Part shown: piece after piece, positions 43,803-54,392 of the stretch
Layout: every line of letters starts with the position of its first letter
Numbering within the stretch: the stretch's first letter is position 1
From: Phytophthora hibernalis
Taxonomy: Eukaryota > Oomycota > Peronosporomycetes > Peronosporales > Peronosporaceae
Length of the DNA stretch: 64,000 nucleotides
Assembly: GCA_012656075.1 (NCBI GenBank)
Contig: JAAKBF010000048.1
Span: 310,001 to 374,000 of the forward strand
Direction: 5' to 3'
Made by a program: the position numbers and the translations under genes
Notes under the pieces: generated by a model
What the model saw: the letters and a program-made list of their open reading frames with translations, nothing else
The model's database searches: none
What the model was told of the DNA's origin: nothing

Positions 43803-44640
43803 ATGAAGCGCATCGAGCGAAGCCACACTATCAAGACAAAACGTGAGGCATTAGCACTGCTGGAGCGCGTTGGAGTCAAGGCTGCCTCACAGCAACTCAA
43901 TATCGCCCGTGGGACGATTTACGATTGGAAGAAGCAGAACGACGCACTTATCAACTTCAAGGGGCATGCCTCGTCGAGGACGTTGAAGGTCAGGTGCGCC
44001 AGGAAAAATTTCCTTGCGCCCCTGACCTTGTGACGTACATGAAGGACGTTCGCCGCGACGAAGCTGTAAGTTACGCATTTAGTTATGCTGTTGTTTTGTA
44101 TTGTCACGAAGGTTTAGCCAATTTTTAATTTTACGGTTTTGTGCTTTTTATATTTAAAATCCGTAGGTTTTATCTACGGCTGGAATGATCAAGTTCATGT
44201 GGAAAATTCGCCCAGACTGGATGAAGTCCTATTTTGACGGTAAAGAAGAAGGTAAGGCTGCGCTCGAGCGTATGGTTCAGTGCATCGTTAAGCGGTAATA
44301 TTTGATGGTAATTTATGATGGTTTCTTATTTGTTAACTTTAAAACATTTTATTGCTTTTTTCGAAATAGCTACGGATTCTCCTCTCAGAAGCCCCATGCC
44401 GCCACAACATCGTACGCTGACCTAGAGGAAACACGGGCAAAGTTTGCCCTGGAATTTTGGGCCCAATATGAAGCCTATTTGAGGGAGGTGGCGTGTTGAA
44501 TGTTGACGAAACTGCGATAATGTTCGACATGGCACCGATCAAGGCTTGGGCTGCGAAAGGGCGGAAGGATTCGGCGCGCATTTTGGGTGCGTACAAGCAC
44601 GCCGGCCGCATGACAGCAGTGCTGACTGTACGCGACGATG
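43803..44640 (+). CDS. pogo/Tigger-type DDE transposase, 5' half (HTH plus first catalytic Asp)
   Basis: Exons 43803-44065, 44167-44294 and 44370-44640, with introns of 101 and 75 bp. The N-terminus TIKTKREALALLERVGVKAA then SQQLNIARGTIYDWKKQND is a helix-turn-helix of the psq/CENP-B kind. It is followed by CAPDLVTYMKDVRRDEA, TAGMIKFMWKIRPDW and FALEFWAQYEAYLREV. The DDE_1 domain begins LNVDETAIMFDMAPIKAWA, with the first catalytic Asp, and continues GRMTAVLTVRDDG. Breaks near 43990 and 44494 are each solved by one base. The second and third catalytic residues are not found downstream: after 44640 comes a GT...AG intron-like segment (44641-44879) and then unrelated frames. The gene is therefore 3'-truncated or rearranged, exactly where the tandem array begins. 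Confidence 0.7.
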
Positions 44641-45050
44641 GTACGCGTTATTTTTGTGATATTATGGATTGTTTTATTAATATGTGTGATGTTATGGGAA
44701 GTGGTCCTGCAACGTTAAATACACCTAACCACAAGAATATAACGTTGCATTAACAATAATAACGTTGCTTCACAAATAGCTGACGCGTAAATTACGAGAG
44801 ACCCAAATCCCTCTTTTACCTCAATTTTTCCTCTCGTCAAAGAAACTCATTGGTTAGTGAGTTGTGTGCTTTTACTTAGGGCCGAACTTAGCAGAGGTAA
44901 ACCAGTACTAATGCGTGATCGAAGTGATCGTGTCGTTCTTACTCACGCTGAGAAGTACAACATATCCAGGTCTGTTTTCGACCCCGTGATCGAGAGCCAA
45001 ACGCGCCTATCAAGCAAAAAATTCTACCAAAAATTCAACATTGGGAGGAG

Positions 45051-45926
45051 ATGATCACAACGATTACTGATGGCGAGCAGGTCAATTCGCATCCTGACGA
45101 TGCAGCATCTTCGGGCGAATCGGATACGCCCGACTCGAAAGCAGAACAGGAAGTAGAATTGGACGCAGAACTCGCAGTAGATGACGACGACTACTTTCTA
45201 GACCTGGAGGATATGATGGAGGTTGATGAAGACACATGGTTAAAAACAGCATTCCATCCTGTAGCGCACACGGTGACCTCGACTACGTTATCGATGAAAA
45301 CGGGGTCACCACCAGCAACGTTAACCCAACAAGCGGCAACGTTATCGACTACATCTTCACTGCCTGATAATAACCCAGAATCATGCAGCACATCAAGGTT
45401 GCTTCAAGGACCGGTGTGGAATTTTGCAGACCTGGACTCATGTCCTTCTGCCTCTCAAATTCCATTAGATACTTTGGGTGTGCCTGAGCTGTCACATGCC
45501 ATTATCAACGACGGCAGCGACACAACCAAGTGTAACGCCGGTTGCAATGGGGTCGATTTTGGCTCTGTGACCTCGCAAGAAAACGCAGCTACAAGTATTT
45601 CCGTGACCCAATCACAAATCATGTCTCCACAACATGACAAGCAAGTAGAATTAGTTACACTGGGGGCTGGAGCTGGTAATCGAGTTGTTGATGAGATTAA
45701 TCTGCCTCCTCACATTGAGGGGAAACCGAGAGAGCAAAAGATTAGACACTGGGCTTCACATGGTGCTATGCGAAGGTACGTCACTGTGACCTATCCGAAA
45801 GGATTGACTGTCAACGTTGTGAGGTTGATGCAATGGGCAGCTCATACACGAAACTTAGGTTGTGTGAAAGAAGTGCTGGGAGGATATCCTGTCATCATGG
45901 AGGACGTGGTTTTTACTGGCACGTAG
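45051..45926 (+). CDS. Array unit 1 main frame, 291 codons
   Basis: Unit 44505-46059. Acidic, Ser/Thr-rich protein of unknown function: SSGESDTPDSKAEQEVELD, DDDDYFLDLEDMMEVDEDTW, then a possible folded end (HWASHGAMRRYVTVTYPKG, LGCVKEVLGGYPVIMEDVV). This copy has private substitutions (acgttatcg for acgctatcg near 45287; cattcattg for cattcgttg near 45970) and lacks one G in gtgggtcc. The following frame 45833-46075 carries the end of the unit. No homologous family recognised; the acidic stretch could be an activation-type region. Confidence 0.5.
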   Translation: MITTITDGEQVNSHPDDAASSGESDTPDSKAEQEVELDAELAVDDDDYFLDLEDMMEVDEDTWLKTAFHPVAHTVTSTTLSMKTGSPPATLTQQAATLSTTSSLPDNNPESCSTSRLLQGPVWNFADLDSCPSASQIPLDTLGVPELSHAIINDGSDTTKCNAGCNGVDFGSVTSQENAATSISVTQSQIMSPQHDKQVELVTLGAGAGNRVVDEINLPPHIEGKPREQKIRHWASHGAMRRYVTVTYPKGLTVNVVRLMQWAAHTRNLGCVKEVLGGYPVIMEDVVFTGT

Positions 45927-46607
45927 TTGAGATCTCCGATGCAGGGACAGGCAAGTATGCATGGACATTCATTGTGCCGGAAGCCTTAGTGACATCAATG
46001 CAGGCCGCGATTGAAACCTATTTCGAGAAAAAGCTGCCGGTCGGAATCAGATGCATGAAGACGAAACTGCGATAATGTTCGACATGGCACCGATCAAGGC
46101 TTGGGCTGCGAAAGGGCGGAAGGATTCGGCGCGCATTTTGGGTGCGTACAAGCACGCCGGCCGCATGACAGCAGTGCTGACTGTACGCGACGATGGTACG
46201 CGTTATTTTTTGTGATATTATGGATTGTTTTATTAATATGTGTGATGTTATGGGAAGTGGGTCCTGCAACGTTAAATACACCTAACCACAAGAATATAAC
46301 GTTGCATTAACAATAATAACGTTGCTTCACAAATAGCTGACGCGTAAATTACGAGAGACCCAAATCCCTCTTTTACCTCAATTTTTCCTCTCGTCAAAGA
46401 AACTCATTGGTTAGTGAGTTGTGTGCTTTTACTTAGGGCCGAACTTAGCAGAGGTAAACCAGTACTAATGCGTGATCGAAGTGATCGTGTCGTTCTTACT
46501 CACGCTGAGAAGTACAACATATCCAGGTCTGTTTTCGACCCCGTGATCGAGAGCCAAACGCGCCTATCAAGCAAAAAATTCTACCAAAAATTCAACATTG
46601 GGAGGAG

Positions 46608-47483
46608 ATGATCACAACGATTACTGATGGCGAGCAGGTCAATTCGCATCCTGACGATGCAGCATCTTCGGGCGAATCGGATACGCCCGACTCGAAAGCA
46701 GAACAGGAAGTAGAATTGGACGCAGAACTCGCAGTAGATGACGACGACTACTTTCTAGACCTGGAGGATATGATGGAGGTTGATGAAGACACATGGTTAA
46801 AAACAGCATTCCATCCTGTAGCGCACACGGTGACCTCGACTACGCTATCGATGAAAACGGGGTCACCACCAGCAACGTTAACCCAACAAGCGGCAACGTT
46901 ATCGACTACATCTTCACTGCCTGATAATAACCCAGAATCATGCAGCACATCAAGGTTGCTTCAAGGACCGGTGTGGAATTTTGCAGACCTGGGCTCATGT
47001 CCTTCTGCCTCTCAAATTCCATTAGATACTTTGGGTGTGCCTGAGCTGTCACATGCCATTATCAACGACGGCAGCGACACAATCAAGTGTAACGCCGGTT
47101 GCAATGGGGTCGAATTTGGCTCTGTGACCTCGCAAGAAAACGCAGCTACAAGTATTTCCGTGACCCAATCACAAATCATGTCTCCACAACATGACAAGCA
47201 AGTAGAATTAGTTACACTGGGGGCTGGAGCTGGTAATCGAGTTGTTGATGAGATTAATCTGCCTCCTCACATTGAGGGGAAACCGAGAGAGCAAAAGATT
47301 AGACACTGGGCTTCACATGGTGCTATGCGAAGGTACGTCACTGTGACCTATCCGAAAGGATTGACTGTCAACGTTGTGAGATTGATGCAATGGGCAGCTC
47401 ATACACGAAACTTAGGTTGTGTGAAAGAAGTGCTGGGAGGATATCCTGTCATCATGGAGGACGTGGTTTTTACTGGCACGTAG
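46608..47483 (+). CDS. Array unit 2 main frame, 291 codons
   Basis: Unit 46060-47616. Differs from the consensus by three amino-acid changes (Asp to Gly in ADLGSCPSA, Thr to Ile in SDTIKC, Asp to Glu in GVEFGS), so it is the most diverged copy. The intron-like part has a 6-T run. Confidence 0.5.
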   Translation: MITTITDGEQVNSHPDDAASSGESDTPDSKAEQEVELDAELAVDDDDYFLDLEDMMEVDEDTWLKTAFHPVAHTVTSTTLSMKTGSPPATLTQQAATLSTTSSLPDNNPESCSTSRLLQGPVWNFADLGSCPSASQIPLDTLGVPELSHAIINDGSDTIKCNAGCNGVEFGSVTSQENAATSISVTQSQIMSPQHDKQVELVTLGAGAGNRVVDEINLPPHIEGKPREQKIRHWASHGAMRRYVTVTYPKGLTVNVVRLMQWAAHTRNLGCVKEVLGGYPVIMEDVVFTGT

Positions 47484-47970
47484 TTGAGATCTCCGATGCA
47501 GGGACAGGCAAGTATGCATGGACATTCGTTGTGCCGGAAGCCTTAGTGACATCAATGCAGGCCGCGATTGAAACCTATTTCGAGAAAAAGCTGCCGGTCG
47601 GAATCAGATGCATGAAGACGAAACTGCGATAATGTTCCGACATGGCACCGATCAAGGCTTGGGCTGCGAAAGGGCGGAAGGATTCGGCGCGCATTTTGGG
47701 TGCGTACAAGCACGCCGGCCGCATGACAGCAGTGCTGACTGTACGCGACGATGGTACGCGTTATTTTTGTGATATTATGGATTGTTTTATTAATATGTGT
47801 GATGTTATGGGAAGTGGGTCCTGCAACGTTAAATACACCTAACCACAAGAATATAACGTTGCATTAACAATAATAACGTTGCTTCACAAATAGCTGACGC
47901 GTAAATTACGAGAGACCCAAATCCCTCTTTTACCTCAATTTTTCCTCTCGTCAAAGAAACTCATTGGTTA

Positions 47971-49041
47971 GTGAGTTGTGTGCTTTTACTTAGGGCCGAA
48001 CTTAGCAGAGGTAAACCAGTACTAATGCGTGATCGAAGTGATCGTGTCGTTCTTACTCACGCTGAGAAGTACAACATATCCAGGTCTGTTTTCGACCCCG
48101 TGATCGAGAGCCAAACGCGCCTATCAAGCAAAAAATTCTACCAAAAAATTCAACATTGGGAGGAGATGATCACAACGATTACTGATGGCGAGCAGGTCAA
48201 TTCGCATCCTGACGATGCAGCATCTTCGGGCGAATCGGATACGCCCGACTCGAAAGCAGAACAGGAAGTAGAATTGGACGCAGAACTCGCAGTAGATGAC
48301 GACGACTACTTTCTAGACCTGGAGGATATGATGGAGGTTGATGAAGACACATGGTTAAAAACAGCATTCCATCCTGTAGCGCACACGGTGACCTCGACTA
48401 CGCTATCGATGAAAACGGGGTCACCACCAGCAACGTTAACCCAACAAGCGGCAACGTTATCGACTACATCTTCACTGCCTGATAATAACCCAGAATCATG
48501 CAGCACATCAAGGTTGCTTCAAGGACCGGTGTGGAATTTTGCAGACCTGGACTCATGTCCTTCTGCCTCTCAAATTCCATTAGATACTTTGGGTGTGCCT
48601 GAGCTGTCACATGCCATTATCAACGACGGCAGCGACACAACCAAGTGTAACGCCGGTTGCAATGGGGTCGATTTTGGCTCTGTGACCTCGCAAGAAAACG
48701 CAGCTACAAGTATTTCCGTGACCCAATCACAAATCATGTCTCCACAACATGACAAGCAAGTAGAATTAGTTACACTGGGGGCTGGAGCTGGTAATCGAGT
48801 TGTTGATGAGATTAATCTGCCTCCTCACATTGAGGGGAAACCGAGAGAGCAAAAGATTAGACACTGGGCTTCACATGGTGCTATGCGAAGGTACGTCACT
48901 GTGACCTATCCGAAAGGATTGACTGTCAACGTTGTGAGGTTGATGCAATGGGCAGCTCATACACGAAACTTAGGTTGTGTGAAAGAAGTGCTGGGAGGAT
49001 ATCCTGTCATCATGGAGGACGTGGTTTTTACTGGCACGTAG
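47971..49041 (+). CDS. Array unit 3 main frame, 356 codons, longest continuous version
   Basis: Unit 47617-49175. Both A runs are six long, so the MSCVLLLRAELSRG frame and the MITTITDGEQ frame are joined through SSKKFYQKIQHWEE. This is probably the true structure of every unit. At the end of this unit a 6-A run also keeps YFEKKAAGRNQMHEDE in frame with the next unit's transposase segment (48948-49400). Confidence 0.55.
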   Translation: MSCVLLLRAELSRGKPVLMRDRSDRVVLTHAEKYNISRSVFDPVIESQTRLSSKKFYQKIQHWEEMITTITDGEQVNSHPDDAASSGESDTPDSKAEQEVELDAELAVDDDDYFLDLEDMMEVDEDTWLKTAFHPVAHTVTSTTLSMKTGSPPATLTQQAATLSTTSSLPDNNPESCSTSRLLQGPVWNFADLDSCPSASQIPLDTLGVPELSHAIINDGSDTTKCNAGCNGVDFGSVTSQENAATSISVTQSQIMSPQHDKQVELVTLGAGAGNRVVDEINLPPHIEGKPREQKIRHWASHGAMRRYVTVTYPKGLTVNVVRLMQWAAHTRNLGCVKEVLGGYPVIMEDVVFTGT

Positions 49042-49400
49042 TTGAGATCTCCGATGCAGGGACAGGCAAGTATGCATGGACATTCGTTGTGCCGGAAGCC
49101 TTAGTGACATCAATGCAGGCCGCGATTGAAACCTATTTCGAGAAAAAAGCTGCCGGTCGGAATCAGATGCATGAAGACGAAACTGCGATAATGTTCGACA
49201 TGGCACCGATCAAGGCTTGGGCTGCGAAAGGGCGGAAGGATTCGGCGCGCATTTTGGGTGCGTACAAGCACGCCGGCCGCATGACAGCAGTGCTGACTGT
49301 ACGCGACGATGGTACGCGTTATTTTTGTGATATTATGGATTGTTTTATTAATATGTGTGATGTTATGGGAAGTGGGTCCTGCAACGTTAAATACACCTAA
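48948..49400 (+). CDS. Junction-spanning chimeric frame (unit 3 to unit 4), 150 codons
   Basis: Reads from the unit 3 end (HVVEISDAGTGKYAWTFV, YFEKKAAGRNQMHEDE) straight into DETAIMFDMAPIKAWAAKG of unit 4, then to VRDDGTRYFCDIMDC and a stop at 49400. It shows that the unit junction is an in-frame fusion between an unrelated protein segment and a transposase segment. One added T near 49028 would also join it to the 356-codon frame before it. Confidence 0.45.
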   Translation: MGSSYTKLRLCERSAGRISCHHGGRGFYWHVVEISDAGTGKYAWTFVVPEALVTSMQAAIETYFEKKAAGRNQMHEDETAIMFDMAPIKAWAAKGRKDSARILGAYKHAGRMTAVLTVRDDGTRYFCDIMDCFINMCDVMGSGSCNVKYT

Positions 49401-49723
49401 CCACAAGAATATAACGTTGCATTAACAATAATAACGTTGCTTCACAAATAGCTGACGCGTAAATTACGAGAGACCCAAATCCCTCTTTTACCTCAATTTT
49501 TCCCTCTCGTCAAAGAAACTCATTGGTTAGTGAGTTGTGTGCTTTTACTTAGGGCCGAACTTAGCAGAGGTAAACCAGTACTAATGCGTGATCGAAGTGA
49601 TCGTGTCGTTCTTACTCACGCTGAGAAGTACAACATATCCAGGTCTGTTTTCGACCCCGTGATCGAGAGCCAAACGCGCCTATCAAGCAAAAAATTCTAC
49701 CAAAAATTCAACATTGGGAGGAG

Positions 49724-50461
49724 ATGATCACAACGATTACTGATGGCGAGCAGGTCAATTCGCATCCTGACGATGCAGCATCTTCGGGCGAATCGGATAC
49801 GCCCGACTCGAAAGCAGAACAGGAAGTAGAATTGGACGCAGAACTCGCAGTAGATGACGACGACTACTTTCTAGACCTGGAGGATATGATGGAGGTTGAT
49901 GAAGACACATGGTTAAAAACAGCATTCCATCCTGTAGCGCACACGGTGACCTCGACTACGCTATCGATGAAAACGGGGTCACCACCAGCAACGTTAACCC
50001 AACAAGCGGCAACGTTATCGACTACATCTTCACTGCCTGATAATAACCCAGAATCATGCAGCACATCAAGGTTGCTTCAAGGACCGGTGTGGAATTTTGC
50101 AGACCTGGACTCATGTCCTTCTGCCTCTCAAATTCCATTAGATACTTTGGGTGTGCCTGAGCTGTCACATGCCATTATCAACGACGGCAGCGACACAACC
50201 AAGTGTAACGCCGGTTGCAATGGGGTCGATTTTGGCTCTGTGACCTCGCAAGAAAACGCAGCTACAAGTATTTCCGTGACCCAATCACAAATCATGTCTC
50301 CACAACATGACAAGCAAGTAGAATTAGTTACACTGGGGGCTGGAGCTGGTAATCGAGTTGTTGATGAGATTAATCTGCCTCCTCACATTGAGGGAAACCG
50401 AGAGAGCAAAAGATTAGACACTGGGCTTCACATGGTGCTATGCGAAGGTACGTCACTGTGA
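49724..50461 (+). CDS. Array unit 4 main frame, 245 codons (GGG variant)
   Basis: Unit 49176-50731. A missing G near 50393 (gagggaaacc instead of gaggggaaacc) ends the frame early at 50461. From this unit on, the CCC form of the ttccctctcg segment is fixed, while units 1-3 have CC. Confidence 0.45.
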   Translation: MITTITDGEQVNSHPDDAASSGESDTPDSKAEQEVELDAELAVDDDDYFLDLEDMMEVDEDTWLKTAFHPVAHTVTSTTLSMKTGSPPATLTQQAATLSTTSSLPDNNPESCSTSRLLQGPVWNFADLDSCPSASQIPLDTLGVPELSHAIINDGSDTTKCNAGCNGVDFGSVTSQENAATSISVTQSQIMSPQHDKQVELVTLGAGAGNRVVDEINLPPHIEGNRESKRLDTGLHMVLCEGTSL

Positions 50462-51279
50462 CCTATCCGAAAGGATTGACTGTCAACGTTGTGAGGTTGA
50501 TGCAATGGGCAGCTCATACACGAAACTTAGGTTGTGTGAAAGAAGTGCTGGGAGGATATCCTGTCATCATGGAGGACGTGGTTTTTACTGGCACGTAGTT
50601 GAGATCTCCGATGCAGGGACAGGCAAGTATGCATGGACATTCGTTGTGCCGGAAGCCTTAGTGACATCAATGCAGGCCGCGATTGAAACCTATTTCGAGA
50701 AAAAGCTGCCGGTCGGAATCAGATGCATGAAGACGAAACTGCGATAATGTTCGACATGGCACCGATCAAGGCTTGGGCTGCGAAAGGGCGGAAGGATTCG
50801 GCGCGCATTTTGGGTGCGTACAAGCACGCCGGCCGCATGACAGCAGTGCTGACTGTACGCGACGATGGTACGCGTTATTTTTGTGATATTATGGATTGTT
50901 TTATTAATATGTGTGATGTTATGGGAAGTGGGTCCTGCAACGTTAAATACACCTAACCACAAGAATATAACGTTGCATTAACAATAATAACGTTGCTTCA
51001 CAAATAGCTGACGCGTAAATTACGAGAGACCCAAATCCCTCTTTTACCTCAATTTTTCCCTCTCGTCAAAGAAACTCATTGGTTAGTGAGTTGTGTGCTT
51101 TTACTTAGGGCCGAACTTAGCAGAGGTAAACCAGTACTAATGCGTGATCGAAGTGATCGTGTCGTTCTTACTCACGCTGAGAAGTACAACATATCCAGGT
51201 CTGTTTTCGACCCCGTGATCGAGAGCCAAACGCGCCTATCAAGCAAAAAATTCTACCAAAAATTCAACATTGGGAGGAG

Positions 51280-52155
51280 ATGATCACAACGATTACTGAT
51301 GGCGAGCAGGTCAATTCGCATCCTGACGATGCAGCATCTTCGGGCGAATCGGATACGCCCGACTCGAAAGCAGAACAGGAAGTAGAATTGGACGCAGAAC
51401 TCGCAGTAGATGACGACGACTACTTTCTAGACCTGGAGGATATGATGGAGGTTGATGAAGACACATGGTTAAAAACAGCATTCCATCCTGTAGCGCACAC
51501 GGTGACCTCGACTACGCTATCGATGAAAACGGGGTCACCACCAGCAACGTTAACCCAACAAGCGGCAACGTTATCGACTACATCTTCACTGCCTGATAAT
51601 AACCCAGAATCATGCAGCACATCAAGGTTGCTTCAAGGACCGGTGTGGAATTTTGCAGACCTGGACTCATGTCCTTCTGCCTCTCAAATTCCATTAGATA
51701 CTTTGGGTGTGCCTGAGCTGTCACATGCCATTATCAACGACGGCAGCGACACAACCAAGTGTAACGCCGGTTGCAATGGGGTCGATTTTGGCTCTGTGAC
51801 CTCGCAAGAAAACGCAGCTACAAGTATTTCCGTGACCCAATCACAAATCATGTCTCCACAACATGACAAGCAAGTAGAATTAGTTACACTGGGGGCTGGA
51901 GCTGGTAATCGAGTTGTTGATGAGATTAATCTGCCTCCTCACATTGAGGGGAAACCGAGAGAGCAAAAGATTAGACACTGGGCTTCACATGGTGCTATGC
52001 GAAGGTACGTCACTGTGACCTATCCGAAAGGATTGACTGTCAACGTTGTGAGGTTGATGCAATGGGCAGCTCATACACGAAACTTAGGTTGTGTGAAAGA
52101 AGTGCTGGGAGGATATCCTGTCATCATGGAGGACGTGGTTTTTACTGGCACGTAG
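51280..52155 (+). CDS. Array unit 5 main frame, 291 codons (GGGG variant)
   Basis: Unit 50732-52288. Consensus protein sequence; T5 run in the intron-like part. Confidence 0.45.
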   Translation: MITTITDGEQVNSHPDDAASSGESDTPDSKAEQEVELDAELAVDDDDYFLDLEDMMEVDEDTWLKTAFHPVAHTVTSTTLSMKTGSPPATLTQQAATLSTTSSLPDNNPESCSTSRLLQGPVWNFADLDSCPSASQIPLDTLGVPELSHAIINDGSDTTKCNAGCNGVDFGSVTSQENAATSISVTQSQIMSPQHDKQVELVTLGAGAGNRVVDEINLPPHIEGKPREQKIRHWASHGAMRRYVTVTYPKGLTVNVVRLMQWAAHTRNLGCVKEVLGGYPVIMEDVVFTGT

Positions 52156-52837
52156 TTGAGATCTCCGATGCAGGGACAGGCAAGTATGCATGGACATTCG
52201 TTGTGCCGGAAGCCTTAGTGACATCAATGCAGGCCGCGATTGAAACCTATTTCGAGAAAAAGCTGCCGGTCGGAATCAGATGCATGAAGACGAAACTGCG
52301 ATAATGTTCGACATGGCACCGATCAAGGCTTGGGCTGCGAAAGGGCGGAAGGATTCGGCGCGCATTTTGGGTGCGTACAAGCACGCCGGCCGCATGACAG
52401 CAGTGCTGACTGTACGCGACGATGGTACGCGTTATTTTTTGTGATATTATGGATTGTTTTATTAATATGTGTGATGTTATGGGAAGTGGGTCCTGCAACG
52501 TTAAATACACCTAACCACAAGAATATAACGTTGCATTAACAATAATAACGTTGCTTCACAAATAGCTGACGCGTAAATTACGAGAGACCCAAATCCCTCT
52601 TTTACCTCAATTTTTCCCTCTCGTCAAAGAAACTCATTGGTTAGTGAGTTGTGTGCTTTTACTTAGGGCCGAACTTAGCAGAGGTAAACCAGTACTAATG
52701 CGTGATCGAAGTGATCGTGTCGTTCTTACTCACGCTGAGAAGTACAACATATCCAGGTCTGTTTTCGACCCCGTGATCGAGAGCCAAACGCGCCTATCAA
52801 GCAAAAAATTCTACCAAAAATTCAACATTGGGAGGAG

Positions 52838-53575
52838 ATGATCACAACGATTACTGATGGCGAGCAGGTCAATTCGCATCCTGACGATGCAGCATCTTCG
52901 GGCGAATCGGATACGCCCGACTCGAAAGCAGAACAGGAAGTAGAATTGGACGCAGAACTCGCAGTAGATGACGACGACTACTTTCTAGACCTGGAGGATA
53001 TGATGGAGGTTGATGAAGACACATGGTTAAAAACAGCATTCCATCCTGTAGCGCACACGGTGACCTCGACTACGCTATCGATGAAAACGGGGTCACCACC
53101 AGCAACGTTAACCCAACAAGCGGCAACGTTATCGACTACATCTTCACTGCCTGATAATAACCCAGAATCATGCAGCACATCAAGGTTGCTTCAAGGACCG
53201 GTGTGGAATTTTGCAGACCTGGACTCATGTCCTTCTGCCTCTCAAATTCCATTAGATACTTTGGGTGTGCCTGAGCTGTCACATGCCATTATCAACGACG
53301 GCAGCGACACAACCAAGTGTAACGCCGGTTGCAATGGGGTCGATTTTGGCTCTGTGACCTCGCAAGAAAACGCAGCTACAAGTATTTCCGTGACCCAATC
53401 ACAAATCATGTCTCCACAACATGACAAGCAAGTAGAATTAGTTACACTGGGGGCTGGAGCTGGTAATCGAGTTGTTGATGAGATTAATCTGCCTCCTCAC
53501 ATTGAGGGAAACCGAGAGAGCAAAAGATTAGACACTGGGCTTCACATGGTGCTATGCGAAGGTACGTCACTGTGA
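52838..53575 (+). CDS. Array unit 6 main frame, 245 codons (GGG variant)
   Basis: Unit 52289-53845. Same early end as unit 4; T6 run in the intron-like part. Confidence 0.45.
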   Translation: MITTITDGEQVNSHPDDAASSGESDTPDSKAEQEVELDAELAVDDDDYFLDLEDMMEVDEDTWLKTAFHPVAHTVTSTTLSMKTGSPPATLTQQAATLSTTSSLPDNNPESCSTSRLLQGPVWNFADLDSCPSASQIPLDTLGVPELSHAIINDGSDTTKCNAGCNGVDFGSVTSQENAATSISVTQSQIMSPQHDKQVELVTLGAGAGNRVVDEINLPPHIEGNRESKRLDTGLHMVLCEGTSL

Positions 53576-54392
53576 CCTATCCGAAAGGATTGACTGTCAA
53601 CGTTGTGAGGTTGATGCAATGGGCAGCTCATACACGAAACTTAGGTTGTGTGAAAGAAGTGCTGGGAGGATATCCTGTCATCATGGAGGACGTGGTTTTT
53701 ACTGGCACGTAGTTGAGATCTCCGATGCAGGGACAGGCAAGTATGCATGGACATTCGTTGTGCCGGAAGCCTTAGTGACATCAATGCAGGCCGCGATTGA
53801 AACCTATTTCGAGAAAAAGCTGCCGGTCGGAATCAGATGCATGAAGACGAAACTGCGATAATGTTCGACATGGCACCGATCAAGGCTTGGGCTGCGAAAG
53901 GGCGGAAGGATTCGGCGCGCATTTTGGGTGCGTACAAGCACGCCGGCCGCATGACAGCAGTGCTGACTGTACGCGACGATGGTACGCGTTATTTTTGTGA
54001 TATTATGGATTGTTTTATTAATATGTGTGATGTTATGGGAAGTGGGTCCTGCAACGTTAAATACACCTAACCACAAGAATATAACGTTGCATTAACAATA
54101 ATAACGTTGCTTCACAAATAGCTGACGCGTAAATTACGAGAGACCCAAATCCCTCTTTTACCTCAATTTTTCCCTCTCGTCAAAGAAACTCATTGGTTAG
54201 TGAGTTGTGTGCTTTTACTTAGGGCCGAACTTAGCAGAGGTAAACCAGTACTAATGCGTGATCGAAGTGATCGTGTCGTTCTTACTCACGCTGAGAAGTA
54301 CAACATATCCAGGTCTGTTTTCGACCCCGTGATCGAGAGCCAAACGCGCCTATCAAGCAAAAATTCTACCAAAAATTCAACATTGGGAGGAG

